Assembly (NCBI GenBank): GCA_034766995.1
Contig: CM068314.1
Location: 32,698,208-32,762,207 of the forward strand
DNA length: 64,000 nucleotides
Source: Acanthacorydalis orientalis
Taxonomy: Eukaryota > Arthropoda > Insecta > Megaloptera > Corydalidae
Direction: 5' to 3'
The notes below the pieces were generated by a model. That model was not told where the DNA came from and did no database searches. It saw only the letters and a list, made by a program, of their open reading frames with translations. The position numbers and the translations under genes are program-made. Shown piece by piece: positions 27,301-41,044 of the stretch. Within the stretch, counting starts at the first letter, position 1; each line of letters opens with the position of its first letter.

Positions 27301-28671
27301 TTTTAATAATTTATTGAAATAAACAAATATGTGTATACAGATTATAATATATTAATATAATAAATATTTTAACGATACTATCGAGCACACCATTAAGCTT
27401 CATTAATAGGCTATTTAGAGACTTTTGTCATTTCTTGATAACACAAAATATAGTCAATTATGAGTAATACTTTAAACATTTAGATGTTTTTTATTGCTCC
27501 ACAATTCAATTTATTGTACCAACTTATAGCTCAAATTATTTTATCTTATCGACACGCCACTTTCGTAAAATATCTATATAGTACTATAAATAGAGTCTGT
27601 CTTTTTTTTCTAGCAAAAGATTAAAATAAACAACCATTTAGGGTGTTAACGTAATGTCTGATTCAATTAATGACAAAATCATTCATTGGTATATTTAAAA
27701 ATATACTCTCAAAATTTTAAAATAATATATTAAAACATTCTTACCTATTAATACATCAGTATCAGCCATAAAGCGAATAGCTTCACAAGAATGACCTGAG
27801 TAACCCCATCCTCCACCATAATTTTCAAATCGATTAACAGCTTGAAAGTCATCTTTTGTATAAGATTTACTTGGAGATACATCTTTATCTTCCATTTCCA
27901 AACTTACAGTCATTCTAAGATCATGTGCTACTGTCAGAGTATCCAAACAACAAAGTAAATTAAGAGCTGCTTGTGACCTTGTAACATTACAATTTGATAC
28001 AACTGGTAGAGCCAGTTCTGAAGATAATATTGCAGCAAGATTAAATTGATCTGAATTCAACACATTCTTAAGAAGACCTGCTTCACCATCATTTGGTGAT
28101 TCCGGAGTTTGTGGTACAGTTACATATGCTGCATTAGCCGAATTATTAATTTGTATACCTCTTAAAACAATATTCTTCCTTTCATTGCTTACATTTGTAA
28201 GTTTACCAATACTTTTCTTTTGATCATCAAACTTTATAATAGTAGGACGAACTATGACATTTTGTTTTGCGACTTTTTCTGATACAACTGGTGAATTCTG
28301 AATATTACTTAAAAAACGAGATTCATTTACACGGACTAATGTTGGTATTTGACACGCAACAATGTTATAACAAGAAACCTCCTGAGATTGTAAATTGTAT
28401 GACCAAATAACATTGTAAAGTGGATCCATACATGTTGAATTGTCATAAAATGAAACTTGTTCTTTACCAGAATAAGAATTAGAACTACCATCACGACGAT
28501 TTATGACAAGACATTTAACACTATTGTGGCGTTCAGTCTGATTAGGTAGCAATACTGAAAAAAAATACTCAGTAAATTTTCTACATTTTATTAAATCTTT
28601 GTTTTAAAAGCATGAAAATTAGAGATGTAAACTATATATTTACTTATATACATTTACACACACAGATACAG

Positions 28672-28708
<37 letters not shown>

Positions 28709-29699
28709 CATAATAGTCAAATACAAAACATAGATAAAACTAATATTTAATCAAAAATCCTTTTATATAAACATTTTATAATTGTATTAATTTTACTTCA
28801 AATGTTTTTATATTCATACAATGAAATGAAAATATATTTTTAAACTCTTTTAAATGTGTAAATATGAATTATATAATTTTCTGTAATTTTCTAAAAATTT
28901 TATCGGTTTATACTTACTAATACTAGTTTTATTTGCAATTACTGTTGATCTACTCAAACTAACAGAATTCACCAGTGATTCATCTATTTTAAGAAATGTT
29001 TGATCTCCTGATGCTCCAACCCATGTAGCTCTACGACCATATCTTGGCCCTACATGAGGAACTGGTCCAGGAGATGCATGCCATGGATAACGTTGTTCTA
29101 TTAACTCATCAGCAGTTGATGCTACTTCTGATGTAACTTCGGGATCTGCAAGTGGAGCATTACGACCAAGTTGACCATTCTATAAAAATAAATTTATAAA
29201 TTAATAAAAAAATGATTTAACTAGAAAAGACGATATTCTATAATAAAAAAACAAATACTTGATGATTTCCAAAAGTGTGAACTTCTCCCCGACTTGTTAA
29301 TATAACTGTATGATTAGAACCAGCTGCTACATGACTTGCAGACACTCTCACTAACTGTGGTCCTGCCAAAGCTACTATGTCACCACTTCCTAATTGGCCA
29401 TACTGATTTGAACCAAATGTATAAACCTATAATTAAATTGAATAAATTGTATATCATCACTATTACTATTAATAGTAATCAACCAACAAATTTGTAATAT
29501 ATAAATTTTCTTGAAGTTCACAAAATAATACATATACTCCTCAAACCAAAATAGCAATTTAATATTAAAAAAGAAAAATTATTTTGTCATTACTAAAAAT
29601 CATAAGACATTTAAATAGCAATAAAAAATAAAATATATATTCATGTTTACACACATACACTGATACAAACACACATGCATATATACATATACACATACA

Positions 29700-29780
<81 letters not shown>

Positions 29781-31850
29781 ATATATGTGTGTGTATATAT
29801 ATATATACACACACACACGCACACACAGAGAGAGGGAGAGAGAAAGAGAGAGCGAGAGATGTAGGTGTTTATAAAAATAAATTAATAATGCTTAATGTTT
29901 AATACATTTACCATTCCATTTTGCAATAACAAAACTGTATGATGTAAACCGCAAGCAACTTGAACAACTGGACTATCTGAAGGTAAATATAATCGACCTG
30001 GAGGTAAAGAGCCTACTCGAGCAGCATCTTTTTCAGCATCAGTACTTTGATCTTTACCTGTAAAAATTATTTATATTTTCTTAATACACATTTTAAACTT
30101 TGCAAATTAAAAAAAATATAGCAATAAAATTAAGTTTATTCCTGAATATTTTCATAATTATTAATTTAAAAAAAATAAATACATAAAAATTCAAAAGAAT
30201 ATTAAAAACAAAAATAACAAAGGCATGTAGAATTACATCTACTACAAATAAAATTTAGGAAAAGAATCAAGTAAATCAAAATACAATAAGTTTGGATGAT
30301 TTGCAACAAAACATCCAAAATTTTACTCCTTAAGTTAATATAATCAAAATATACAGATTTTTTTAATAGTATAAAATAATATTACTGTTCATTTTTTTAC
30401 TATTTATTTTTTTAATGAAAAACAATACTCCACTACATACACATTTTCTTTAATACTTACTTAAATTCGAAATAACTACTTGACTAGCTTGTTTCGATGT
30501 TGATTTGTTTGCAGTTCGAACTGAAGTTGTTTGCTTCCCGTTATGTTTTGATGTGCTTGAGCCACTTTTACGCTGCTTTTTCTTAGGATCATCTTTCATT
30601 CCTAAATCAATAACAATCACCAAATAAATAATATAACGCTAAATAAAATAAAACCTTTTTAAAAGTTCACTAAGATTTATTATATATATACATTAAAGAA
30701 TATTTTTAAAAAGCAATTAACAATTAATGATATCAATTAAAAACAAGTATCACTTCAATTTAATTTATATTTATAAACATTGAAAAAAACTTTTTTAAAG
30801 TGCAAAAAAAATAAAGCAAACCTTCAGTATAATAATCATAAACATTGTTAGCTGTATAGCGTCCTTTATCTCTTAAAATTGTATCAGCATTGCCAACAAC
30901 ACATGGTTTACAACAACCACAAATAGCACAACCACTTTGTCCTATTCCACATCCACATTCCCTATAAAAAAATAAAATTATTAAAATTAAAAACTAAAAA
31001 TATAATAAACTACAAGAATTCTATATTTCTAAAATATCAAAGAAGATAACTTAATGATTAAGTTAAATTTTCTTTGTTAAAACAAAATATTAACTTACTG
31101 TCCTGGAAATCTGTCTGGTAATGTAGCATTAAAACACATATTACCATACCCAGTACATTCACCACAAACACGGCATATCATACACTGGTCCACAACCCAT
31201 TCATGACTATATTTTGGGCATAAATTAAACTCACTGAACCTAGTGTCAACTGTTAAATCTACTGGAACATGGTCACTAGGTGATTGCTGATCTACATTGG
31301 CTGAAACTAAATAATAAGGTTATTTTTTACATATTTTGTATTATATTAAAAAAAACTCATACACAATTCAGATTTGCCTTCACGTGCATGATGAGGAAAT
31401 TCTCGTCCACACTGATACTTATTGTTAATTCCAAATGTAAAAACATTCCCTTTTGAATTTAGAGCAACAGCATGAGCTTTTCCTAATGCAATTTGAGTAA
31501 TATGTTCTTCTTTTAAATCCGTAACAATTCCTGAAAAATTATTAATATTTTATTACCATTTTAAAAAATGTATTCACTCCATACTAACACAATTTATGAA
31601 AGTGGACAAACCTGAGGAGGAATCTGTATAAGCTGTATCTTTTCCAAACATTAAAAGCTCTCCATCTTTAGTTACTAAAGCTGTAGTAGCACTATTGCAA
31701 GCAGCATGTACAATAAATTTATCATCCACTTTTATCATTTTCTTTGGTTTACAAGGTTTTGGTTGTCGACGAGCTTTATTTTGATCTCCATCTTCTCCTC
31801 GTCGAGCCAAACCTTTAAATAAATAATGTAGAAAATTACATGTGTGTGTG

Positions 31851-31895
<45 letters not shown>

Positions 31896-34855
31896 TCATT
31901 TTAAATTAATTCTGATACTATTTTATAATTAAATATTATAAATTATAATTAAAATCACTGATAGAAAAAACATTAAAGATAAAAATACTATTTATATAAA
32001 TATATCTAATAATCTAAGTTCAAATTACATGTAATATTTACAATACCTGCAAAAAAAGCAGATCCTTCTTCAGTAACTAGGATTGCATGCATACCTTCAT
32101 GACCGACAGCAATATGTACTACTTTTGGTGATTTTGTAAGTGCCAGTTCATTCCATTTTCCTACTTGACTTCCACCAGTTTGTTTTAATCCTAATGCAGC
32201 AGCTTTTCCACAGTACATTACCCTACCAGATGCAGTTCTTACCAAAGTAAATTCTTTACCAGCCACTAAAAATAAGAGTTTAAAATATTAAATATATACT
32301 TAATGAAGCAAAATCTTACCTATCGCATGTAATTCTTCTGGTGGCAAACAATGAGAAGCAGGTGGATCAGATCCATTAGGGCCATTGGAAGAACTTGTCC
32401 TTTCATAAGCTGCTGCTCCAAAAACATCAACGCAACGTCTTGCTAATTTTAATAATAACTCGTTTACACAAGAGGGTGGATTCGAATTCAGAGTCAAAGT
32501 CCGCACTATAAATCCATCCTTCAACATCACAAAAACATAAAAATCAAAAATAAAAAAATAAATTCAATAATATATTTAACTTACATCTTTAGCAACAGAT
32601 ATAACACCTAAATTATCACCATCAGAAAATATAACACATGCTGCTGAATCTCGTTGATCTAACGTGAGAGCTCCTGTTACAAGTAAACCATCTCTTTCTA
32701 CAGCTAATAACTCAGTACCTTGCTTCAATGATCGCCTCAAATATAATTTCCCCTAAATTAAATACAAATGTGTGTATACATAATTACATGAAAGTTTATA
32801 AATAGACAGATTAAGTGCTACATATTAAAAGTAATAAAATAATAAAAATAGTTACATTACAATATCCAAGCCATCCTCTTTCATTTGGATAAAAATCCGT
32901 ACGATGCATATAAACATGCCCTTTAACTGTTCCTCCATACCCAGAACCTACTTTAAATAAACCTCGTGAAGTTAATAAAAACAAGTATTGTCCATCACTA
33001 CACATAGAACGAACAGTTTGTACATCAGATGGAAGTCGAATACGGAAGGCATCAATACGGCTATTGATAGGTACTCCATGTGTAATCCAATCAGGACGGA
33101 TTATTTTACTTAAAAGAACATTATGAATACATCGCTGTAGTGCAGTTAACACAGAAGGCATCTATTAAAAAAAATATTTATCATTTCCTTTTTAATTTAC
33201 ACTGTTAATATTAATTAAATTTAATTACTTATATTAGAATAAACATAATCAGAAATAAGTTATATAATAATTTAGATAATAAGAATCATTTTAAAAACAA
33301 CTGTTATAACACAAATATTTCATATTGACAAAAAATAGTAATTTTAAATCTTACTTGTATATTTTGTGATGAAAGAGCTCTTGGACACATAAGTAATGCT
33401 GCCATAGCAGATAAAAATTTACCAGTGTCACCTCTAACAACAACTAGAGCCAATAAACAAGAACATGCCACAGCGGTTAAATGTTTTCCATCATTAGGTA
33501 CTGATGATTCTGGACCATGTAACGTTGCTAAATCTAATAATAAATCAAAAAGTGGTTCGATTGCTTCTGGTGGTTCACTTTTTAATCCTTCTGGACTCTG
33601 TCCTTGCAATACATCTAATAACGCAGATAATGCTTTGGTACATAACACGGGATGTGTTGCACGACTTTCTCGAATTAATTCGAAAACACTACGTAATCCA
33701 ACATTTACAATCTAAAATATTAATTTATTAAAAAAATTAGAAAAATGTAATACATTATTATGATAAATGAAAAAAATAAAATATGTACATTAACACTTAA
33801 AAATACAAATTAAAATCCTATATACGCAGAAAAATAAATACTAATAAACTTAATAATTCAATTAAAAAAATAATAATAAATGAATTGATTAATATATATC
33901 ATTTATTATTAAAAAATCATACTAATTACAAAAATAGTCTAAATAAAACGAATTTAGAATTATAATTTTTCAGTCTTATTTTTGAGTTTTATAATACATT
34001 AAAAATGGTTATAACAAAATAGTTGAATATGTTGAATGCATACTTTTGGAACTTGAATAGGAGCATGATTACTGCTTTGTGTCAAATCTTCCGTGTCACT
34101 GTCAGCTTCAGAAATTTCTCCTAATGGTGAACTTGAACAACTCATATGATACTCATGAGTAGCCCATCGCATCCACCTTTCCAAAACAGCAAGACGTACA
34201 GATGCAAATACAGCAAATGTAGATGCATTTCCTGGTAAATCTACTTCTGGTGGACTAAGGCATCCATAATCAGACAGAAGTTCAAGTTTACTTTTGATTC
34301 TAAGGTCTGAACATTTCTCATTTTTCTTTTTTGGTCTCTTCCATTGCACGCGTTTTCTAATATAAAATTAAATTAACTATTTTAAAATATCTTTTAAAAA
34401 AGAAATATAAAATTGACCAACTATAAACATAATAATTAATAAATTAAGTAATTATACAAATAAAATTATTCAAAAATGTAGCTATTAAGAACATACTTTT
34501 TTCAGATGAAAGAGAAATTATAACAAATTAAAAAAATAAAAACACAAGCAAAAAATATATTTATTCAAAATACAGATAATATATATTTACAAGCATAAAT
34601 TTTTACAATCAGATATTTTCAGTTAGAAAAAACAATTAAATTATACTAAAAATAACATAATTTCATTTAACAAAATATCTGGTTGTAATTTGCAAAAATT
34701 AATAAATAAAATCATAAATAAATTAAATTATAAATATTTAAAATACAATAAACCAATTCGTACTTCCACTTAGGTTGATGTTTAAACAATTCATGGAATA
34801 ATTTTGCAAATTCTTCTGGTTCAGGTAACATGTTGTCGGTTCCCCAGTGATGCAT
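22731..34855 (-). CDS. E3 ubiquitin-protein ligase highwire / MYCBP2 (PHR family), 5' part
   Basis: Twenty-eight coding exons can be joined with GT-AG (once GC-AG) sites into one open frame of 6800 nt (2266 codons plus 2 nt). The start ATG at 34855 has an in-frame TGA just upstream. The protein follows MYCBP2 colinearly: N-terminal region ([16 protein letters not shown]), RCC1-like repeats, an internal Cys-rich module, a PHR domain ([15 protein letters not shown]), a conserved linker ([20 protein letters not shown]), a second PHR domain ([14 protein letters not shown]) and the segment ending [12 protein letters not shown]. Full-length PHR proteins are about 4600-5200 aa, so only about half is here. 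The filamin, DOC and catalytic RING parts are missing, and the last exon ends at a donor at 22730. Family role: a large neuronal ubiquitin ligase that restrains synapse growth and promotes axon degeneration by targeting Wnd/DLK. Identification is very sure. The gene is partial in this window. Confidence 0.95.
24495..25196 (-). other. hiw exons 21-23: second PHR domain
   Basis: Exons 24987-25196, 24748-24882 and 24495-24673. Motifs: [56 protein letters not shown] and [20 protein letters not shown]. All align with PHR2 of MYCBP2. Exons 19-20 before it (25604-25849, 25347-25544) encode helical linker. Confidence 0.92.
25213..25258. repeat. 46-bp perfect palindrome of TG/TA/CA repeats
   Basis: (TG)n-TATG-(TA)n-CATA-(CA)n reads the same on both strands from 25213 to 25258. 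It lies in the hiw intron between exons 20 and 21 and could extrude a cruciform or an RNA hairpin. Confidence 0.9.
26068..26069 (-). other. GC splice donor of hiw intron 18
   Basis: Exon 18 must end at GATAAG followed by GCAAGT. The nearby GTAAAC donor four bases on would join to the next exon (25849) with a TAA stop, while the GC donor keeps the frame open. The AG|GCAAGT context matches the tight consensus of natural GC-AG introns. Confidence 0.8.
26070..28554 (-). other. hiw exons 16-18: first PHR domain and linker
   Basis: Exons 27745-28554, 26966-27150 and 26070-26777. The 810-nt exon 16 contains a poorly conserved insert of about 100 aa (around 28070-28330), then the start of PHR1 ([20 protein letters not shown]). 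Exon 17 continues it ([20 protein letters not shown]). Exon 18 closes it ([17 protein letters not shown]) and adds the alpha-helical linker. PHR folds are beta sandwiches unique to this family and a few BTB proteins. Confidence 0.92.
28665..28711. repeat. Interrupted CA/GATA/TA microsatellite
   Basis: CA and ACAGATA units followed by two short TA blocks, in hiw intron 15. Confidence 0.8.
28918..30057 (-). other. hiw exons 13-15: distal RCC1-like repeats
   Basis: Exons 29912-30057, 29259-29426 and 28918-29179. They encode [33 protein letters not shown] and [21 protein letters not shown], three successive RCC1 blade motifs. [20 protein letters not shown] follows, which is the conserved end of the RCC1 region in PHR proteins. 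Confidence 0.92.
29675..29860. repeat. Compound (CATA)n-(TA)n-(TG)n-(CA)n-(GA)n microsatellite
   Basis: The TA block is 29711-29772. A 30-bp palindrome of TG/TA/CA spans 29786-29815. A GA-rich run closes the tract at 29826-29860. All of it lies in hiw intron 13. Confidence 0.9.
30461..34855 (-). other. hiw exons 1-12: N-terminal region, first RCC1-like repeats, Cys-rich module
   Basis: Exons from 5' to 3' are 34764-34855, 34044-34356, 33355-33711, 32856-33161, 32585-32752, 32320-32518, 32047-32265, 31612-31812, 31363-31530, 31099-31306, 30822-30961 and 30461-30601. Exons 7-9 encode RCC1-type blades ([51 protein letters not shown]). Exons 10-11 encode a module with about 25 Cys ([24 protein letters not shown]) that interrupts the RCC1 propeller in this family. 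Exon 12 is Lys/Ser-rich and probably disordered. Confidence 0.9.
31842..31893. repeat. (TG)n-(TA)n microsatellite
   Basis: TG run followed by about 36 nt of TA in hiw intron 7. Confidence 0.9.
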
Positions 34856-35932
34856 GATTCATAAAATAATCCCTTACATTAAATTATTGATCAACACCCT
34901 TCAAAAGCATTAACCTCATATATACAATCAAATAAAAAATATTTTATTCTGAATGAAAATAAACCTTGAATTCCCAAAAAAATATCTCGATATAAAGCAA
35001 CCAAGTCGTCTACGTCATCAAATATGTACACAATTTATGTGCACGAATTATTTTCACAGAATTTTTGTTATTTTTAACCAAAATGACAAGCCGACTTCCA
35101 TACAACTCTATAAACACAGTCAACTAATCAGACAGCTGTTTAATGAAGATTATTTTTTTATCGTTTATCAGTATATATACAAATATACAAAAACAAATAT
35201 TGCATCTTTTTAATAACGTAATTAAAAGTACAGATACACATTTAAAGAATAATAAAGATTAGATATGTTTCGTATTCGATTGAAAGATAATACAAAATTG
35301 TTCTTCCCGCTCCCAATAGGCATTCAAATAATATTTGAATAAGCTGCTACCTAGCGGTGTTAATCAAGCATTGTTGGAAACATTCTCCAAAATGATTTGA
35401 GTCAATGCTGAAATGTAATATTGACTTAAAATGTTCACTTTATAACCCATATACAATGAGGTAATATATGCAATACTGTAAGTCCTGACAAAATAAAAGT
35501 AAGAGAGATAGAAACGTAGAACAAAGGAGGAAAATATTAATCAAGGTAACCATACGAGCAGCATGTGCGAACTACATCTGTGAATGTGGCTTACGTGATA
35601 ATGTAACTTATTTGTTTTCATATGTTGTTTAAAAATTATTCATATTAGTACAATTTTATGGTTCAGTTTCAATTTATCAAAGATATTATTATTTGATTTA
35701 TTTTCTTGTTGATATGTATTAGTGTATATAATAAAAAAATAACATAATAACAATAAACAATTGCAAAATATTAATATACATTATTATTTAATATATGTTT
35801 ACACAAATACTTTAATTATAAATATATTTTTTGCAGTAAAGTTATCAAAAATATTAAATATTGACTTGTATAAAAACAGTGTATTAAACATAAGTTTGAA
35901 AAATTAATAAAACAATGCAACTATAATTGTAA

Positions 35933-35936
<4 letters not shown>

Positions 35937-35995
<59 letters not shown>

Positions 35996-35998
35996 CAT

Positions 35999-36048
<50 letters not shown>
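35937..36048. repeat. Compound (TA)n-(CATA)n-(TA)n microsatellite
   Basis: Two TA blocks of about 53 and 38 nt around CATA/CA units. Confidence 0.93.
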
Positions 36049-36054
<6 letters not shown>

Positions 36055-36286
36055 TGGTGGAACCAAGATTTTTTGGAGGGGTGTGTGCTACTTAACCAAG
36101 TTTAAAAATGTGATAATTCTTTATTTAAATACAACAAAAATTATAAATAATTATTTCATGTATGTAAATACATTATTTCATATACGCTACTGCAATCACA
36201 ATCAAACTTGATTTGATTTTTTACGACCCCTCCATTCCTCCACCAACGGTCTTCTTTAGCCCGTATACTTTCCAGTTTTCTATTAA

Positions 36287-36289
<3 letters not shown>

Positions 36290-36348
<59 letters not shown>

Positions 36349-36354
36349 TACATA

Positions 36355-36390
<36 letters not shown>
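36290..36390. repeat. Compound (TA)n microsatellite
   Basis: Two TA blocks separated by an AAATATACATATC interruption. Confidence 0.93.
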
Positions 36391-36391
<1 letters not shown>

Positions 36392-37135
36392 TAGTAATAA
36401 ATTATTTTTAAATATCTTTAATATAAAGTAATTATATTACATTAAACAAACATGATAATTATCAAGAGTTTCTGTTGTAGTTAGGGTCAGTTAATTGATC
36501 TAATTATAATAATGACAATAATTAACAAAGTAACTTATTACGTCTGATTTATGATTTTTTTATTGTGATGTATATATATACATATATATATATATATATA
36601 GCATTTTTTTTTTGTAAAAACTTTTAAGCTCTGTTCTTATTCGAAAGCTATTGGAAAATACAACTTTGTTTCAAAATGTTGTTTTCCTAATATGCTGATA
36701 GCAAAGAAATCAAATACACTATTTCAAATCTACCTCTTATGATCACACAGTCTTGAATCCTCAAAATAAATTGACCCAAATAATTCGTAAGTACTTTTCA
36801 AAGATCGATAAAAATTATAATATAATTACTTTTAAAATTATATAGATTATAGTAATTCTACTTTATTTATGATAATCTTTAGTTAACATATAACACTTAA
36901 ACTATGAATTTAAACATTATTATTTGGATAGCTACTATTATTTCACATAGTACAATTGTAAATAACTTGAATTTTCGTGCATGTTTGTAAATGCAATGCA
37001 ATGTGTCAAAAACGTAAGTAACAAATAATAATAATTACAATTGTATCCTAGCATATTTTTTATATCTTCTGTTTAAATGTTGTAGACTTTTGTAAATAAA
37101 CCAGTTACCGCAATGAGAGTATAAGTCATCATGCA

Positions 37136-37139
<4 letters not shown>

Positions 37140-37213
<74 letters not shown>

Positions 37214-37258
37214 GTATATATATATACATATACATATACATATATATATATATATATA
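37140..37258. repeat. Long (TA)n microsatellite
   Basis: About 68 nt of pure TA followed by TATG/CATA-interrupted TA. Confidence 0.93.
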
Positions 37259-37367
37259 ATACTATGAGTAATTTAATAATTAAATATAATTAATCTATAA
37301 AAATATTTTCCGCATGCAAGTTTTTTTTAAAAAAAAATTTTTTCAAAATATAATTTTGATAAAGTTT

Positions 37368-37371
<4 letters not shown>

Positions 37372-37442
<71 letters not shown>
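37372..37442. repeat. (CT)n-(TA)n compound microsatellite
   Basis: About 27 nt of CT joined directly to about 44 nt of TA. Confidence 0.93.
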
Positions 37443-37445
<3 letters not shown>

Positions 37446-38374
37446 TATGTGTATGCATGCTTCTTACAAATTGTACAAATAAATTGAAGGTCAACAATTT
37501 TACACCCACACGGCGCCTTATTTGTCGATGGATCAGCTGTAGATTAGTTGGTGGGTTCATACACTCATAAATTGTAATCACATGTACCCAGAATCATCTA
37601 TATTTTGTTGAAATGTAATATATATATATATACACTCGTATAGATATTATACAGGTGATTAAATTGATAAACTTATTTTTCCGTAAATAAAACACCCTAT
37701 TAATAAATATTAATTCAATAATATTTTAAATACTTTTTTGTATTATTTTTATCACATATTTTAAGTGAATGAAGAATACATGTATATTTTTATTTATCTG
37801 TTAATAATATGCAAATAAAGTAGTATTGAGTAACAGCATTTTTTATTAATAATAACTAAATTAATTCGATAACTTATTTGGATTAATAATACGAGCTGAA
37901 AAATTGCACACTTTGATATTTTAGGCAAAATATGTACATGTATGAATATATTATATTATCAGCATCTGAAATGAAAATGTTTTCATCTTTATAAATAATT
38001 ATTTTTGTAAAATAATTCATTTATATTTATTAATGTATAAGTATGTATTAACCATTTGGACACTTTTGCATAATTAAAAATTAATATTCTTTGTACATTA
38101 ATATATAGATAAAGGAATGCACTTCAAACTGTATTCCGCGCAATCTGTACAGGAGTTTCGCGAGTCCAAGTCAAAATTCGAAAGAATTTTCTAAGAAAAA
38201 ACCCGAAAAGCTAAAAATTCAACATAGTTAATTCTTAATATTTTTTTTTTTATAAATACCTATTATTATGCAATAAAACTGTATTTATACTTAGTATGTA
38301 GTAAAACTGTATTTGTGAGTACACATTACGACCCCGCTCAATCAGATGTAAATAATAGAATTTGGTCATGTAAG

Positions 38375-38493
38375 ATGGCTGATTTTCAAAACTTGTGGGG
38401 TACACATCGTGAGTTTTCTGGGATGGTAGAGGTTTCGCAAAAAAAAATAAATTCTTAAGGGTTCCATGAGTTGACAAGTTTTGAAGACCACTG
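38375..38493. mobile_element. Short hAT-like foldback MITE
   Basis: The right end read inward is CAGTGGTCTTCAAAACTTGT and the left end is GGCTGATTTTCAAAACTTGT. They share a TTCAAAACTTGT core and the CAGTGG-type terminus usual for hAT elements. Only about 80 nt separates the arms, so this is a tiny non-autonomous copy. An 8-bp target duplication is not clear. Confidence 0.6.
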
Positions 38494-38921
38494 AGATAAA
38501 GTAATATACATATAGTTTAACATTATGTTTTAAAACAGTTTTCAAGAGGAATGTAGGAAACATTTACCATTAATATTTACATACATAATTATTTTCAAAG
38601 ATCAATGTCCGATTAACGATAATAATAATTGTCAAATAACATAACCAAATTAATTACGTTTCTTGATTATAAAAACATGATAATTAATTCGTCGTTAGGA
38701 TACAAGTGCTTAAATTTACAAACAGCCACATCGTGCTTATAAAAATATTTCTGACTGAAAAAGAGGATACTCTTTTATGAAGTATGCATATATTACAACG
38801 TATTCTTGAATGACATCAACTAATTCGTCACAGAACTATTATTTGAATGCAAATTTTATTGTACGCGGATTGAATTTATAAATCCGAAGTCGACGTTTTT
38901 TTATAACACAAATACGCACGT

Positions 38922-38943
38922 ACGCACACACACACACACAGAT

Positions 38944-38984
<41 letters not shown>
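38922..38984. repeat. (CA)n-(GATA)-(TA)n microsatellite
   Basis: CA run, two GATA units, then about 40 nt of TA. Confidence 0.9.
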
Positions 38985-38991
<7 letters not shown>

Positions 38992-39463
38992 GAACAAAAC
39001 ATGTAAATCTCTGTTTATTTGAATTATATAAATAAATGTTAAAATGTTAGAACAAAATGAAATATTCTAAATTAATAATTATAATTTACCGCGAACACAA
39101 ACAGTTAAATTATTTTTTCAATATAATTTATGGTTTTTATACTTTTAATTGAAATTTGAGAAACCTTTTGAATGCATTCAATCCTTTCATTAACGGTTGA
39201 TAAATTTAACGGAAAGATGAATAAAAATATAAACTTGTTTGAATACTATACATTCTATCTATACTCTTTGTATCAACCCCCTTTTATTTTGCGAAATACA
39301 TGCACCTGGACCAAATAGACTCGATCTTACAAACTCAATTTTTCGCCATCTGTCTCTCATACTACTCCCACATTCTTAATGATCTGAAATTGAAATGTAT
39401 ACATTATTTTCAATATGCTTATATATTTTATTTATTAATAGAATTTCGTAGAATTTAAGTATC

Positions 39464-39469
<6 letters not shown>

Positions 39470-39514
<45 letters not shown>
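39470..39514. repeat. (TA)n microsatellite
   Basis: About 45 nt of pure TA. Confidence 0.93.
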
Positions 39515-39516
<2 letters not shown>

Positions 39517-39817
39517 GATTGTTTTAATATTATTTTCATTGAATATTTGATATACAATTACAGCAGAATACAATTTATGTTATTTTGTAAAGAAAATAAA
39601 TTTTGAAAACGGTGCTTGCTGCTGATATTTGACATTAATCAATCAAAATTGACGCATAACATGATGCTAATCAAAACGAAAAGCGAACGTCAATTTGTCT
39701 AAACTATTATCTTACTATCTCAACATTGTTCAGATCGAGTGAGCCGGTTTACCTAGAAAGGAATGCGTGGCGCTACACAGCCCTATGCTGATAATACTAG
39801 ACCTCACACATGGTTAA

Positions 39818-39821
<4 letters not shown>

Positions 39822-39892
<71 letters not shown>

Positions 39893-39927
39893 TGTATAAG
39901 AGAGAGGGAGAGTGAGAGTGAGAGAAA
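39822..39927. repeat. (TA)n and adjacent GA-rich microsatellite
   Basis: About 68 nt of TA, then AGAGAGGGAGAGTGAGAGTG-type purine run. Confidence 0.9.
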
Positions 39928-40212
39928 GGTGAATAGGTAATTCTGATTCACAATAATTAAACACTAAAAAATATCAACAAAGAAATTAAAACAAATTAAA
40001 AAGTGACCAGTATTCGGATTACTCATTTTACATGAATTTATAACTTCAGTGAGTCACTTTAATAGCTAACACAAAATATTTTAAATATGTAATTGAAAAC
40101 AAACGTTTAACTAATATTTAAATCTCGTACAAAGTTTATAACATTCTCACATGCACATGACATTCAAAGAAATTTTGCAATTACACAAACTTATTTGTGT
40201 AAGCAATGATGT

Positions 40213-40239
40213 GTATATATATATATATATAGTTATATG

Positions 40240-40275
<36 letters not shown>
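40213..40275. repeat. Interrupted (TA)n microsatellite
   Basis: Two TA blocks separated by GTTATATGAT, ending in TATG units. Confidence 0.88.
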
Positions 40276-40284
<9 letters not shown>

Positions 40285-40608
40285 ACATATATAATATTAT
40301 ATTTTACAATATTTATATTCAAAAATATCATCAAAACGGTATTTACAAACAAGCATAAATATGTATTTCATTTCTTCCAAATATGATAGAACATATGGAA
40401 TCAATTACATTACTAATTACAGATATTAAAAATTTATGTAAACCAAAAGTATGTTACACATTGATGATAGTACATGTAAGTAACGGTAATTATAATTTTA
40501 TGAATGAATCATATATGCATAAAACATTAAATTCATGCCTTCTCCGAAACGAATATTGTATATTTTTATTTTTTATAAGAATCTTTAAATGTACACTTTC
40601 ATTTTCAT

Positions 40609-40611
<3 letters not shown>

Positions 40612-40666
<55 letters not shown>

Positions 40667-40691
40667 TATATATATATATATATACATATAA

Positions 40692-40728
<37 letters not shown>
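40612..40728. repeat. Interrupted (TA)n/(CATA)n microsatellite
   Basis: Four TA blocks with CATA interruptions over about 115 nt. Confidence 0.9.
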
Positions 40729-40965
40729 GTATATCAATTTTTGCGGGTTACGACATTGTAATTAACGCTGTGAAGCGAGTAAGGTCGATATAGTTGGTCA
40801 AGCAAAACTTTCTCTAGCGACATTACGGAAATCGACAGACCGGACATTAAACACCCAGTACCAATCCAATGCTTATATATTCAGAATGCATTGTCAGAAG
40901 TCATTTGCCAGAGCTGAACTGATTATTTACGCTATGTTAGTTCCTCTGTTTTTCTCTTTATATTC

Positions 40966-40973
40966 ATACATAC

Positions 40974-41043
<70 letters not shown>
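40966..41043. repeat. (CATA)n-(TA)n microsatellite
   Basis: Five CATA units then about 50 nt of TA. Confidence 0.92.

Positions 41044-41044
<1 letters not shown>

Noticed and set aside
38250..38477. 75-aa minus frame in the 38.4 kb region
   Set aside because: It overlaps the hAT-like foldback arms and has no protein similarity, so chance opening is likely.
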